From: Osmia lignaria lignaria
Taxonomy: Eukaryota > Arthropoda > Insecta > Hymenoptera > Megachilidae
Direction: 5' to 3'
Assembly: GCF_051020975.1 (NCBI RefSeq)
Contig: NW_027478159.1
Location: 2,186,501-2,250,500, forward strand
DNA: 64,000 nt
Shown here: positions 23,410 to 36,978 of the stretch, in pieces
Numbering within the stretch: the first letter of the stretch is position 1
Layout of the letters: the number at the start of each line of letters is the position of its first letter
Made by a program: the position numbers and the translations under genes
Notes under the pieces: model-generated
What the model was told of the DNA's origin: nothing
What the model saw: the letters and a program-made list of their open reading frames with translations, nothing else
Databases searched by the model: none

Positions 23410-26400
23410 CGAAAAAGGTCTCTTAACATTTTGCGATAGCTCGCTTCGTTTCCGAGATATTTGCAGATTTATCTCAAGGGAAGGGGCCTGACGGACATAT
23501 TTCGAGATATTTCTTCTTCTTGATGTTCTTCTTCTGCACAGCTAAGCTGGAAGTGGCATTTGCGGCTCGCACTAGTGCAGAGTTATCTCAAAGAAAGGGG
23601 CCACGGTGTTTCTGTATCTCTATTATGTTGGTGCGGCTTCGGAACTTTTAAATATCTTGATATATCTCGAGAACTACGCGTCTGATCAAAAAATATCATA
23701 GAACATACAAAGTAGGAAACTTAATTCTCTACAAAAAAGGTCTCTTAACATTTTGCCATAGCTCGCTTCGTTTCCGAGATATTTGCAGATTTATCTCAAG
23801 GGAAGGGGCCTGACGGACATATTTCGAGATATTTCTTCTTCTTGTTGTTCTTCTTCTGCACAGCTAAGCTGGAAGTGGCATTTGCGGCTCGCACTAGTGC
23901 AGAGTTATCTCAACGAAAGGGGCCACGGTGTTTCTGTATCTCTATTATGTTGGTGCGGCTTCGGAACTTTTAAATATCTCGATATATCTCGAAAACTACG
24001 CTTCTGATCAAAAAATATCATAGAACATAAATTGTAGGAAACATAATTCTCTACAAAAAAGGTCTCTTAACATTTTGCCATAGCTCGCTTCGTTTCCGAG
24101 ATATTTGCAGATATATCTCAAGGGAAGGGGCCTGACGGACATATTTCGAGATATTTCTTCTTCTTGTTGTTCTTCTTCTGCACAGCTAAGCTGGAAGTGG
24201 CATTTACAGCTCGCAATAGTGCAGAGTTATCTCAAAGAAAGGGGCCACGGTGTTTCTGTATCTCTATTATGTTGGTGCGGCTTCGGAACTTTTAAATATC
24301 TTGATATATCTCGAGAACTACGCATCTGATCAAAAAATATCATAGAACATAAAAAGTAGGAAACCTAATTCTCTACAAAAAAGGTCTCTTAACATTTTGC
24401 CGTAGCTCTCTTCGTTTCCGAGATATTTGCAGATTTATCTCAAGGGAAGGGGCCTGACGGACATATTTCGAGATATTTCTTCTTCTTGTTGTTCTTCTTC
24501 TGCACAGCTAAGCTGAAAGTGGCATTTGCAGCTCGCAATAGTGCAGAGTTATCTCAAAGAAAGGGGCCACGGTGTTTCTGTATCTCTATTATGTTGGTGC
24601 GGCTTCGGAACTTTTAAATATCTTGATATATCTCGAGAACTACGCGTCTGATCAAAAAATATCATAGAACATAAAAAGTAGGAAACATAATTCTCTACAA
24701 AAAAGGTCTCTTAACATTTTGCCATAGCTCGCTTCGTCTCCGAGATATTTGCAGATATATCTCAAGGGAAGGGGCCTGACGGACATATTTCCAGATATTT
24801 CTTCTTCTTGTTGTTCTTCTTCTGCACAGCTAAGCTGGAAGTGGCATTTACAGCTCGCAATAGTGCAGAGTTATCTCAAAGAAAGGGGCCACGGTGTTTC
24901 TGTATCTCTATTATGTTGGTGCGGCTTCGGAACTTTTAAATATCTCGATATATCTCGAAAACTACGCTTCTGATCAAAAAATATCATAGAACATAAATTG
25001 TAGGAAACATAATTCTCTACAAAAAAGGTCTCATAACATTTTGCCATAGCTCGCTTCGTTTCCGAGATATTTGCAGATATATCTCAAGGGAAGGGGCCTG
25101 ACGGACATATTTCGAGATATTTCTTCTTCTTGTTGTTCTTCTTCTGCGCAGCTAAGCTGGAAGTGGCATTTGCAGCTCGCAATAGTGCAGAGATATCTCA
25201 AAGAAAGGGGCCACGGTGTTTCTGTATCTCTATTATGTTGGTGCGGCTTCGGAACTTTTAAATATCTTGATATATCTCGAGAACTACGCGTCTGATCAAA
25301 AAATATCATAGAACATACAAAGTAGGAAACTTAATTCTCTACAAAAAAGGTCTCTTAACATTTTGCCATAGCTCGCTTCGTTTCCGAGATATTTGCAGAT
25401 TTATCTCAAGGGAAGGGGCCTGACGGACATATTTCGAGATATTTCTTCTTCTTGTTGTTCTTCTTCTGCACAGCTAAGCTGGAAGTGGCATTTGCGGCTC
25501 GCACTAGTGCAGAGTTATCTCAACGAATGGGGCCACGGTGTTTCTGTATCTCTATTATGTTGGTGCGGCTTCGGAACTTTTAAATATCTCGATATATCTC
25601 GAAAACTACGCTTCTGATCAAAAAATATCATAGAACATAAATTGTAGGAAACATAATTCTCTACAAAAAAGGTCTCTTAACATTTTGCCATAGCTCGCTT
25701 CGTTTCCGAGATATTTGCAGATATATCTCAAGGGAAGGGGCCTGACGGACATATTTCGAGATATTTCTTCTTCTTGTTGTTCTTCTTCTGCACAGCTAAG
25801 CTGGAAGTGGCATTTGCAGCTCGCAATAGTGCAGAGTTATCTCAAAGAGAGGGGCACGGTGTTTCTGTATCCCTATTATGTTGGTGCGGCTTCGGAACTT
25901 TTAAATATCTTGATATATCTCGAGAACTACGCGTCTGATCAAAAAATATCATAGAACATAAAAAGTAGGAAACATAATTCTCTACAAAAAAGGTCTCTTA
26001 ACATTTTGCCATAGCTCGCTTCGTCTCCGAGATATTTGCAGATATATCTCAAGGGAAGGGGCCTGACGGACATATTTCCAGATATTTCTTCTTCTTGTTG
26101 TTCTTCTTCTGCACAGCTAAGCTGGAAGTGGCATTTACAGCTCGCAATAGTGCAGAGTTATCTCAAAGAAAGGGGCCACGGTGTTTCTGTATCTCTATTA
26201 TGTTGGTGCGGCTTCGGAACTTTTAAATATCTTGATATATCTCGAGAACTACGCATCTGATCAAAAAATATCATAGAACATAAAAAGTAGGAAACCTAAT
26301 TCTCTACAAAAAAGGTCTCTTAACATTTTGCCATAGCTCTCTTCGTTTCCGAGATATTTGCAGATTTATCTCAAGGGAAGGGGCCTGACGGACATATTTC

Positions 26401-29400
26401 GAGATATTTCTTCTTCTTGTTGTTCTTCTTCTGCACAGCTAAACTGGAAGTGGCATTTCCAGCTCGCAATAGTGCAGAGTTATCTCAAAGAGAGGCGCAC
26501 GGTGTTTCTGTATCCCGATTATGTTGGTGCGGCTTCGGAACTTTTAAATATCTTGATATATCTCGAGAACTACGCATCTGATCAAAAAATATCATAGAAC
26601 ATAAAACGTAGGAAACTTAATTCTCTACAAAAAAGGTCTCTTAACATTTTGCCATAGCTCGCTTCGTTTCCGAGATATTTGCAGATGTATCTCAAGGGAA
26701 GGGGCCTAACGGACATATTTCGAGATATTTCTTCTTCTTGTTGTTCTTCTTCTGCACAGCTAAACTGGAAGTGGCATTTCCAGGTCGCAATATTGCAGAG
26801 TTATCTCAAAGGAAGGAGCCACGGTGTTTCTGTATCTCTATTATGTTGGTGCGGCTTCGGAACTTTTAAATATCTTGATATATCTCGAGAACTACGCGTC
26901 TGATCAAAAAATATCATAGAAGATAAAAAGTAGGAAACTTAATTCTCTACAAAAAAGGTCTCTTAACATTTTGCCATAGCTCGCTTCGTTTCCGAGATAT
27001 TTGCAGATTTATCTCAAGGTAAGGGGCCTGACGGACATATTTCGAGATATTTCTTCTTCTTGTTGTTCTTCTTCTGCACAGCTAAGCTGGAAGTGGCATT
27101 TGCAGCTCGCAATAGTGCATAGCTATCTGAAAGAAAGGGGCCACGGTGTTTCTGTATCTCTATTATGTTGGTGCGGCTTCGGAACTTTTAAATATCTTGA
27201 TATATCTCGAGAACTACGCATCTGATCAAAAAGTATCATAGAACATAAAAAGTAGGAAACTTAATTCGCTACAAAAAAGGTCTCTTAACATTTTGCCATA
27301 GCTCGCTTCGTTTCCGAGATATTTGCAGATTTATCTCAAGGGAAGGGGCCTAACGGACATATTTCGTGATATTTCTTCTTCTTGTTGTTCTTCTTCTGCA
27401 CAGCTAAGCTGGAAGTGGCATTTGCAGCTCGCAATAGTGCAGAGTTATCTCAAAGAAAGGGGCCACGGTGTTTCTGTATCTCTATTATGTTGGTGCGGCT
27501 TCGGAACTTTTAAATATCTCGATATATCTCGAAAACTACGCTTCTGATCAAAAAATATCATAGAACATAAATTGTAGGAAACGTAATTCTCTACAAAAAA
27601 CGTCTCTTAACATTTTGCCATAGCTCGCTTCGTTTCCGAGATATTTGCAGATTCAGCTCAAAGGAACTGGCCTGACGGACATATTTCGAGGTATTTCTTC
27701 TTCTTGTTGTTCTTCCTCTGCACAGCTAAGCTGGAAGTGGCATTTGCAGCGCGCAATAGTGCAGAGTTATCTCAAAGAAAGGGGCCACGGTGTTTCTGTA
27801 TCTCTATTATGTTGGTGCGGCTTCGGAACTTTTAAATATCTTGATATATCTCGAGAACTACGCATCTGATCAAAAAATATCATAGAACATGAAAAGTAGG
27901 CAACTTAATTCTCTACAAAAAAGGTCTCTTATCATTTTGCCATAGCTCTCTTCGTTTCCGAGATATTTGCAGATTTATCTCAAGGGAAGGGGCCTGACGG
28001 ACATATTTCGAGATATTTCTTCTTCTTGTTGTTCTTCTTCTGCACAGCTAAGCTGGAAGTGGCATTTGCAGCTCGCAATAGTGCAGAGTTATCTCAAAGA
28101 AAGGGGCCACGGTGTTTCTGTATCTCTATTATGTTGGTGCGGCTTCGGAACTTTTAAATATCCTGATATATCTCGAGAACTACGCATCTGATCAAAAAAT
28201 ATCATAGAACATAAAAAGTAGGAAACTCAATTCTCTACAAAAAAGGTCTCTTAACATTTTGCAATAGCTCGCTTCGTTTCCGAGATATTTGCAGATTTAT
28301 CTCAAGGGAAGGGGCCTGACGGACATATTTCGAGATATTTCTTCTTCTTGTTGTTCTTCTTCTGCACAGCTAAGCTGGAAGTGGCATTTACAGCTCGCAA
28401 TAGTGCAGAGTTATCTCAAAGAAAGGGGCCACGGTGTTTCTGTATCTCTATTATGTTGGTGCGGCTTCGGAACTTTTAAATATCTTGATATATCTCGAGA
28501 ACTACGCATCTGATCAAAAAATATCATAGAACATAAAAAGTAGGAAACCTAATTCTCTACAAAAAAGGTCTCTTAACATTTTGCCGTAGCTCTCTTCGTT
28601 TCCGAGATATTTGCAGATTTATCTCAAGGGAAGGGGCCTGACGGACATATTTCGAGATATTTCTTCTTCTTGTTGTTCTTCTTCTGCACAGCTAAGCTGA
28701 AAGTGGCATTTGCAGCTCGCAATAGTGCAGAGTTATCTCAAAGAAAGGGGCCACGGTGTTTCTGTATCTCTATTATGTTGGTGCGGCTTCGCAACTTTTA
28801 AATATCTTGGTATATCTCGAAAACTACGCTTCTGATCAAAAAATATCATAGAACATAAATTGTAGGAAACATAATTCTCTACAAAAAACGTCTCTTAACA
28901 TTTTGCCATAGCTCGCTTCGTTTCCGAGATATTTGCAGATTCAGCTCAAAGGAACTGGCCTGACGGACATATTTCGAGATATTCCTTCTGCTTGTTGTTC
29001 TTCCTCTGCACAGCTAAGCTGGAAGTGGCATTTGCAGCTCGCAATAGTGCAGAGTTATCTCAAAGAAAGGGGCCACGGTGTTTCTGTATCTCTATTATGT
29101 TGGTGCGGCTTCGGAACTTTTAAATATCTTGATATATCTCGAGAACTACGCGTCTGATCAAAAAATATCATAGAACATACAAAGTAGGAAACTTAATTCT
29201 CTACAAAAAAGGTCTCTTAACATTTTGCCATACCTCGCTTCGTTTCCGAGATATTTGCAGATTTATCTCAAGGGAAGGGGCCTGACGGACATATTTCGAG
29301 ATATTTCTTCTTCTTGTTGTTCTTCTTCTGCACAGCTAAACTGGAAGTGGCATTTCCAGCTCGCAATAGTGCAGAGTTATCTCAAAGAGAGGGGCACGGT

Positions 29401-30110
29401 GTTTCTGTATCCCGATTATGTTGGTGCGGCTTCGGAACTTTTAAATATCTTGATATATCTCGAGAACTACGCATCTGATCAAAAAATATCATAGAACATA
29501 AAACGTAGGAAACTTAATTCTCTATAAAAAAGGTCTCTTAACATTTTGCCATAGCTCGCTTCGTTTCCGAGATATTTGCAGATTTATCTCAAGGGAAGGG
29601 GCCTAACGGACATATTTCGAGATATTTCTTCTTCTTGTTGTTCTTCTTCTGCACAGCTAAACTGGAAGTGGCATTTCCAGGTCGCAATAGTGCAGAGTTA
29701 TCTCAAAGAAAGGAGCCACGGTGTTTCTGTATCTCTATTATGTTGGTGCGGCTTCGGAACTTTTAAATATCTTGATATATCTCGAGAACTACGCGTCTGA
29801 TCAAAAAATATCATAGAACATAAAAAGTAGGAAACATAATTCTCTACAAAAAAGGTCTCTTAACATTTTGCCATAGCTCGCTTCGTCTCCGAGATATTTG
29901 CAGATATATCTCAAGGGAAGGGGCCTGACGGACATATTTCCAGATATTTCTTCTTCTTGTTGTTCTTCTTCTGCACAGCTAAGCTGGAAGTGGCATTTAC
30001 AGCTCGCAATAGTGCAGAGTTATCTCAAAGAAAGGGGCCACGGTGTTTCTGTATCTCTATTATGTTGGTGCGGCTTCGGAACTTTTAAATATCTTGATAT
30101 ATCTCGAGAA
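23410..30110. repeat. Segmental tandem duplication, copy 2 (about 6.7 kb)
   Basis: This copy begins within about 50 bp of the end of copy 1, so the two are in direct tandem. It repeats the rare variants in the same order, for example atattgcag near 26789, gcatagctatctg near 27117, taattcgctac near 27264, catacctcgc near 29229 and tctataaaaa near 29520. It carries one 1286-bp four-unit block (25393-26678) where copy 1 has two. Near 30115 it reads gcatctgatc where copy 1 reads gcgtctgatc at 23360, which marks the end of the match. Confidence 0.92.
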
Positions 30111-30122
30111 CTACGCATCTGA

Positions 30123-32472
30123 TCAAAAAATATCATAGAACATAAAAAGTAGGAAACCTAATTCTCTACAAAAAAGGTCTCTTAACATTTTGCCATAGCT
30201 CTCTTCGTTTCCGAGATATTTGCAGATTTATCTCAAGGGAAGGGGCCTGACGGACATATTTCGAGATATTTCTTCTTCTTGTTGTTCTTCTTCTGCACAG
30301 CTAAACTGGAAGTGGCATTTCCAGCTCGCAATAGTGCAGAGTTATCTCAAAGAGAGGGGCACGGTGTTTCTGTATCCCGATTATGTTGGTGCGGCTTCGG
30401 AACTTTTAAATATCTTGATATATCTCGAGAACTACGCGTCTGATCAAAAAATATCATAGAAGATAAAAAGTAGGAAACTTAATTCTCTACAAAAAAGGTC
30501 TCTTAACATTTTGCCATAGCTCGCTTCGTTTCCGAGATATTTGCAGATTTATCTCAAGGTAAGGGGCCTGACGGACATATTTCGAGATATTTCTTCTTCT
30601 TGTTGTTCTTCTTCTGCACAGCTAAGCTGGAAGTGGCATTTGCAGCTCGCAATAGTGCATAGCTATCTGAAAGAAAGGGGCCACGGTGTTTCTGTATCTC
30701 TATTATGTTGGTGCGGCTTCGGAACTTTTAAATATCTTGATATATCTCGAGAACTACGCATCTGATCAAAAAATATCATAGAACATAAAACGTAGGAAAC
30801 TTAATTCTCTACAAAAAAGGTCTCTTAACATTTTGCCATAGCTCGCTTCGTTTCCGAGATATTTGCAGATGTATCTCAAGGGAAGGGGCCTAACGGACAT
30901 ATTTCGAGATATTTCTTCTTCTTGTTGTTCTTCTTCTGCACAGCTAAACTGGAAGTGGCATTTCCAGGTCGCAATAGTGCAGAGTTATCTCAAAGGAAGG
31001 AGCCACGGTGTTTCTGTATCTCTATTATGTTGGTGCGGCTTCGGAACTTTTAAATATCTTGATATATCTCGAGAACTACGCGTCTGATCAAAAAATATCA
31101 TAGAAGATAAAAAGTAGGAAACTTAATTCTCTACAAAAAAGGTCTCTTAACATTTTGCCATAGCTCGCTTCGTTTCCGAGATATTTGCAGATTTATCTCA
31201 AGGTAAGGGGCCTGACGGACATATTTCGAGATATTTCTTCTTCTTGTTGTTCTTCTTCTGCACAGCTAAGCTGGAAGTGGCATTTGCAGCTCGCAATAGT
31301 GCATAGCTATCTGAAAGAAAGGGGCCACGGTGTTTCTGTATCTCTATTATGTTGGTGCGGCTTCGGAACTTTTAAATATCTTGATATATCTCGAGAACTA
31401 CGCATCTGATCAAAAAATATCATAGAACATAAAAAGTAGGAAACTTAATTCGCTACAAAAAAGGTCTCTTAACATTTTGCCATAGCTCGCTTCGTTTCCG
31501 AGATATTTGCAGATTTATCTCAAGGGAAGGGGCCTAACGGACATATTTCGTGATATTTCTTCTTCTTGTTGTTCTTCTTCTGCACAGCTAAGCTGGAAGT
31601 GGCATTTGCAGCTCGCAATAGTGCAGAGTTATCTCAAAGAAAGGGGCCACGGTGTTTCTGTATCTCTATTATGTTGGTGCGGCTTCTTAACTTTTAAATA
31701 TCCTGATATATCTCGAGAACTACGCATCTGATCAAAAAATATCATAGAACATAAAAAGTAGGAAACTCAATTCTCTACAAAAAAGGTCTCTTAACGTTTT
31801 GCAATAGCTCGCTTTGTTTCCGAGATACTTGCCGATTTATCTCAAGGGAAGGGGCCTGACGGACATATTTCGAGATATTTCTGCTTCTTGTTGTTCTTCT
31901 TCTGCACAGCTAAGCTGGAAGTGGCATTTGCAGCTCGCAATTGTGCAGAGTTATCTCAAAGAGTGGGGCCACGGTGTTTCTGTATCTCTATTATGTTGGT
32001 GCGGCTTCGGAACTTTTAAATATCTTGATATATCTCGAGAACTACGAATCTGGTCAGAAAATATCATAGAAGATAAAAAGTAGGAAACTTAATTCTCTAC
32101 AAAAAAGGTCTCTTAACATTTTGCCATAGCACGCTTCGTTTCCGAGATATTTGCAGATTTATCTCAAGGTAAGGGGCCTGACGGACATATTTCGAGATAT
32201 TTCTTCTTCTTGTTGTTCTTCTTCTGCACAGCTAAGCTGGAAGTGGCATTTGCAGCTCGCACTAGTGCAGAGTTATCTCAAAGAAAGGGGCCACGGTGTT
32301 TCTGTATCTCTATTATGTTGATGCGGCTTCGGAACTTTTAAATATCTCGATATATCTCGAAAACTACGCTTCTGATCAAAAAATATCATAGAACATAAAT
32401 TGTAGGAAACATAATTCTCTACAAAAAACGTCTCCTAACATTTTGCCATAGCTCGCTTCGTTTCCGAGATAT
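30123..32472. repeat. Mosaic units derived from the preceding duplication
   Basis: Units at 30220, 30541, 30863, 31185, 31507, 31829 and 32151. The units at 30863, 31185 and 31507 follow the order of 26679, 27001 and 27323 (offset 4184). The unit at 30541 is a further copy of the gcatagctatctg type, so that type occurs 644 bp apart here. The 31507 unit joins the ttcgtgatat head to a cttcttaac and atcctgatat tail, and so is recombinant. The 31829 unit has unique changes (gatacttgccg, atttctgcttc, caattgtgcag, ggtcagaaaa). No gene is seen. Confidence 0.82.
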
Positions 32473-33116
32473 TTGCAGATTCAGCTCAAAGGAACTGGCC
32501 TGACGGACATATTTCGAGATATTTCTTCTTCTTGTTGTTCTTCTTCTGCACAGCTAAGCTGGAAGTGGCATTTGCGGCTCGCACTAGTGCAGAGTTATCT
32601 CAAAGAAAGGGGCCACGGTGTTTCTGTATCTCTATTATGTTGGTGCGGCTTCGGAACTTTTAAATATCTTGATATATCTCGAGAACTACGCGTCTGATAA
32701 AAAAATATCATAGAACATAAAAAGTAGGAAACTCAATTCTCTACAAAAAAGGTCTCTTAACATTTTGCGATAGCTCGCTTCGTTTCCGAGATATTTGCAG
32801 ATTTATCTCAAGGGAAGGGGCCTGACGGACATATTTCGAGATATTTCTTCTTCTTGTTGTTCTTCTTCTGCACAGCTAAGCTGGAAGTGGCATTTGCGGC
32901 TCGCACTAGTGCAGAGTTATCTCAAAGAAAGGGGCCACTGTGTTTCTGTATCTCTATTATGTTGGTGCGGCTTCGGAACTTTTAAATATCTCGATATATC
33001 TCGAAAACTACGCTTCTGATCAAAAAATATCATAGAACATAAATTGTAGGAAACATAATTCTCTACAAAAAATGTCTCTCAACATTTTGCCATAGCTCGC
33101 TTCGTTTCCGAGATAT
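32151..33116. repeat. Three-unit block repeated at 36979-37944
   Basis: Units at 32151, 32473 and 32795 match 36979, 37301 and 37623 at an offset of 4828. They share ttgatgcgg, cgtctcctaac, and cgtctgataaaaaaatatc with aaactcaatt. The match fades in the following unit. I noticed cggctcgc against cagctcgc in the first unit and ccacggtg against ccactgtg in the third. Confidence 0.82.
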
Positions 33117-36100
33117 TTGCAGATTCAGCTCAAAGGAACTGGCCTGACGGACATATTTCGAGATATTTCTTCTTCTTGTTGTTCTTCCTCTGCACAGCTA
33201 AGCCGGAAGTGGCATTTGCAGCTCGCAATAGTGCAGAGTTATCTCAAAGAAAGGGGCCACGGTGTTTCTGTATCTCTATTATGTTGGTGCAGCTTCGGAA
33301 CTTTTAAATATCTTGATATATCTCGAGAACTACGCATCTGATCAAAAAATATCATAGAAGATAAAAAGTAGGAAACTTAATTCTCTACAAAAAAGGTTTC
33401 TTAACATTTTCCCATAGCTGGCATCGTTTCCGAGATATTTGCAGATTTATCTCAAGGGAAGGGGCCTGACGGACATATTCCGAGATATTTCTTCTTCTTG
33501 TTGTTCCTCTTCTGCACAGCTAAGCTGGAAGTGGCATTTGCAGCTCGCAATAGTGCAGAGTTATCTCAAAGAAAGAGGCCACGGTGTTTCTGCACCTCTA
33601 TTATGTTGGTGCAGCTTGGGAACTTTTAAATATCTTGATATATCTCGAGAACTACGCATCTGATCAAAAAATATCATAGAACATAAAAAGTAGGCAACTT
33701 AATTCTCTACAAAAAAGGTCTCTTATCATTTTGCCATAGCTCTCTTCGTTTCCGAGATATTTGCAGATTTATCTCAAGGGAAGGGGCCTGACGGACATAT
33801 TTCGAGATATTTCTTCTTCTTGTTGTTCTTCTTCTGCACAGCTAAGCTGGAAGTGGCATTTGCAGCTCGCAATAGTGCAGAGTTATCTCAAAGAAAGGGG
33901 CCACGGTGTTTCTGTATCTCTATTATGTTGGTGCGGCTTCGGAACTTTTAAATATCTTGATATATCTCGAGAACTACGCGTCTGATCAAAAAATATCATA
34001 GAACATAAAAAGTAGGAAACTTAATTCTCTACAAAAAAGTCTGTTAACATTTTGCCATAGCTCGCTTCGTTTCCGACATATTTGCAGATTTATCTCAAGG
34101 GAATGGGCCTAACGGACATATTTCGAGATATTTCTTCTTCTTGTTGTTCTTCTTCTGCACAGCTAAGCTGGAAGTGGCATTTGCGGCTCGCACTAGTGCA
34201 GAGTTATCTCAAAGAAAGGGGCCACGGTGTTTCTGTATCTCTATTATGTTGGTGCGGCTTCGGAACTTTTAAATATCTCGATATATCTCGAAAACTACGC
34301 TTCTGATCAAAAAATATCATAGAACATAAATTGTAGGAAACATAATTCTCTACAAAAAATGTCTCTCAACATTTTGCCATAGCTCGCTTCGTTTCCGAGA
34401 TATTTGCAGATTCAGCTCAAAGGAACTGGCCTGACGGACATATTTCGAGATATTTCTTCTTCTTGTTGTTCTTCCTCTGCACAGCTAAGCTGGAAGTGGC
34501 ATTTGCAGCTCGCAATAGTGCAGAGTTATCTCAAAGAAAGGGGCCACGGTGTTTCTGAATCTCTATTATGTTGGGGCGGCTTCGGAACTTTTAAATATCT
34601 TGATATATCTCGAGAACTACGCTTCTGATCAAAAAATATCATAGAACATAGATTGTAGGAAACATAATTCATTACAAAAAAGGTCTCTTAACATTTTGCC
34701 ATAGCTCGCTTTGTTTCCGAGATATTTGCAGATATATCTCAAGGGAAGGGGCCTGACGGACATATTTCGAGATATTTCTTCTTCTTGTTGTTCTTCTTCT
34801 GCACAGCTAAGCTGGAAGTGGCATTTATAGCTCGCAATAGTGCAGAGTTATCTCAAAGAAAGGGGCCACGGTGTTTCTGTATCTCTATTATGTTGGTGCG
34901 GCTTCGGAACTTTTAAATATCTTGATATATCTCGAGAACTACGCATCTGATCAAAAAATATCATAGAAGATAAAAAGTAGGAAACTTAATTCTCTACAAA
35001 AAAGGTTTCTTAACATTTTCCCATAGCTGGCATCGTTTCCGAGATATTTGCAGATTTATCTCAAGGGAAGGGGCCTGACGGACATATTCCGAGATATTTC
35101 TTCTTCTTGTTGTTCCTCTTCTGCACAGCTAAGCTGGAAGTGGCATTTGCAGCTCGCAATAGTGCAGAGTTATCTCAAAGAAAGAGGCCACGGTGTTTCT
35201 GCACCTCTATTATGTTGGTGCAGCTTCGGAACTTTTAAATATCTTGATATATCTCGAGAACTACGCATCTGATCAAAAAATATCATAGAACATAAAAAGT
35301 AGGCAACTTAATTCTCTACAAAAAAGGTCTCTTATCATTTTGCCATAGCTCTCTTCGTTTCCGAGATATTTGCAGATTTATCTCAAGGGAAGGGGCCTGA
35401 CGGACATATTTCGAGATATTTCTTCTTCTTGTTGTTCTTCCTCTGCACAGCTAAGCTGGAAGTGGCATTTGCAGCTCGCAATAGTGCAGAGTTATCTCAA
35501 AGAAAGGGGCCACGGTGTTTCTGAATCTCTATTATGTTGGTGCGGCTTCGGAACTTTTAAATATCTTGATATATCTCGAGAACTACGCTTCTGATCAAAA
35601 AATATCATAGAACATAGATTGTAGGAAACATAATTCATTACAAAAAAGGTCTCTTAACATTTTGCCATAGCTCGCTTTGTTTCCGAGATATTTGCAGATA
35701 TATCTCAAGGGAAGGGGCCTGACGGACATATTTCGAGATATTTCTTCTTCTTGTTGTTCTTCTTCTGCACAGCTAAGCTGGAAGTGGCATTTATAGCTCG
35801 CAATAGTGCAGAGTTATCTCAAAGAAAGGGGCCACGGTGTTTCTGTATCTCTATTATGTTGGTGCGGCTTCGGAACTTTTAAATATCTTGATATATCTCG
35901 AGAACTACGCATCTGATCAAAAAATATCATAGAAGATAAAAAGTAGGAAACTTAATTCTCTACAAAAAAGGTTTCCTAACATTTTCCCATAGCTGGCATC
36001 GTTTCCGAGATATTTGCAGATTTATCTCAAGGGAAGGGGCCTGACGGACATATTCCGAGATATTTCTTCTTCTTGTTGTTCCTCTTCTGCACAGCTAAGC

Positions 36101-36978
36101 TGGAAGTGGCATTTATAGCTCGCAATAGTGCAGAGTTATCTCAAAGAAAGGGGCCACGGTGTTTCTGTATCTCTATTATGTTGGTGCGGCTTCGGAACTT
36201 TTAAATATCTTGATATATCTCGAGAACTACGCGTCTGATCAAAAAATATCATAGAACATAAAAAGTAGGAAACTTAATTCTCTACAAAAAAGTCTGTTAA
36301 CATTTTGCCATAGCTCGCTTCGTTTCCGACATATTTGCAGATTTATCTCAAGGGAATGGGCCTAACGGACATATTTCGAGATATTTCTTCTTCTTGTTGT
36401 TCTTCTTCTGCACAGCTGAGCTGGAAGTGGCATTTGCGGCTCGCACTAGTGCAGAGTTATCTCAAAGAAAGGGGCCACGGTGTTTCTGTATCTCTATTAT
36501 GTTGGTGCGGCTTCGGAACTTTTAAATATCTCGATATATCTCGAAAACTACGCTTCTGATCAAAAAATATCATAGAACATAAATTGTAGGAAACATAATT
36601 CTCTACAAAAAATGTCTCTCAACATTTTGCCATAGCTCGCTTCGTTTCCGAGATATTTGCAGATTCAGCTCAAAGGAACTGGCCTGACGGACATATTTCG
36701 AGATATTTCTTCTTCTTGTTGTTCTTCCTCTGCACAGCTAAGCTGGAAGTGGCATTTGCAGCTCGCAATAGTGCAGAGTTATCTCAAATAAAGGGGCCAC
36801 GGTGTTTCTGAATCTCTATTATGTTGGTGCGGCTTCGGAACTTTTAAATATCTTGATATATCTCGAGAACTACGCTTCTGATCAAAAAATATCATAGAAC
36901 ATAAATTGTAGGAAACTCAATTCTCTACAAAAAAGTTCTCTTAACATTTTGCAATAGCTCGCTTCATTTCCGAGATAT
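33117..36978. repeat. Satellite units in irregular three-unit groups (gaatctc, tatagctc, attccgag types)
   Basis: Three marked unit types alternate: one with tctgaatctc (34404, 35370, 36657), one with tttatagctc (34726, 35692, 36014) and one with catattccgag (33439, 35048, 36014). Another marker, ttccgacatatt with gtctgttaac, occurs at 34082 and 36335, 2253 bp apart. The unit at 36014 has both the attccgag head and the tatagctc body, so it is recombinant. The 35370 unit joins a cagatttatc head to a cttcctctgc body. All of these reappear at 56-60 kb. No gene is seen. Confidence 0.83.
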
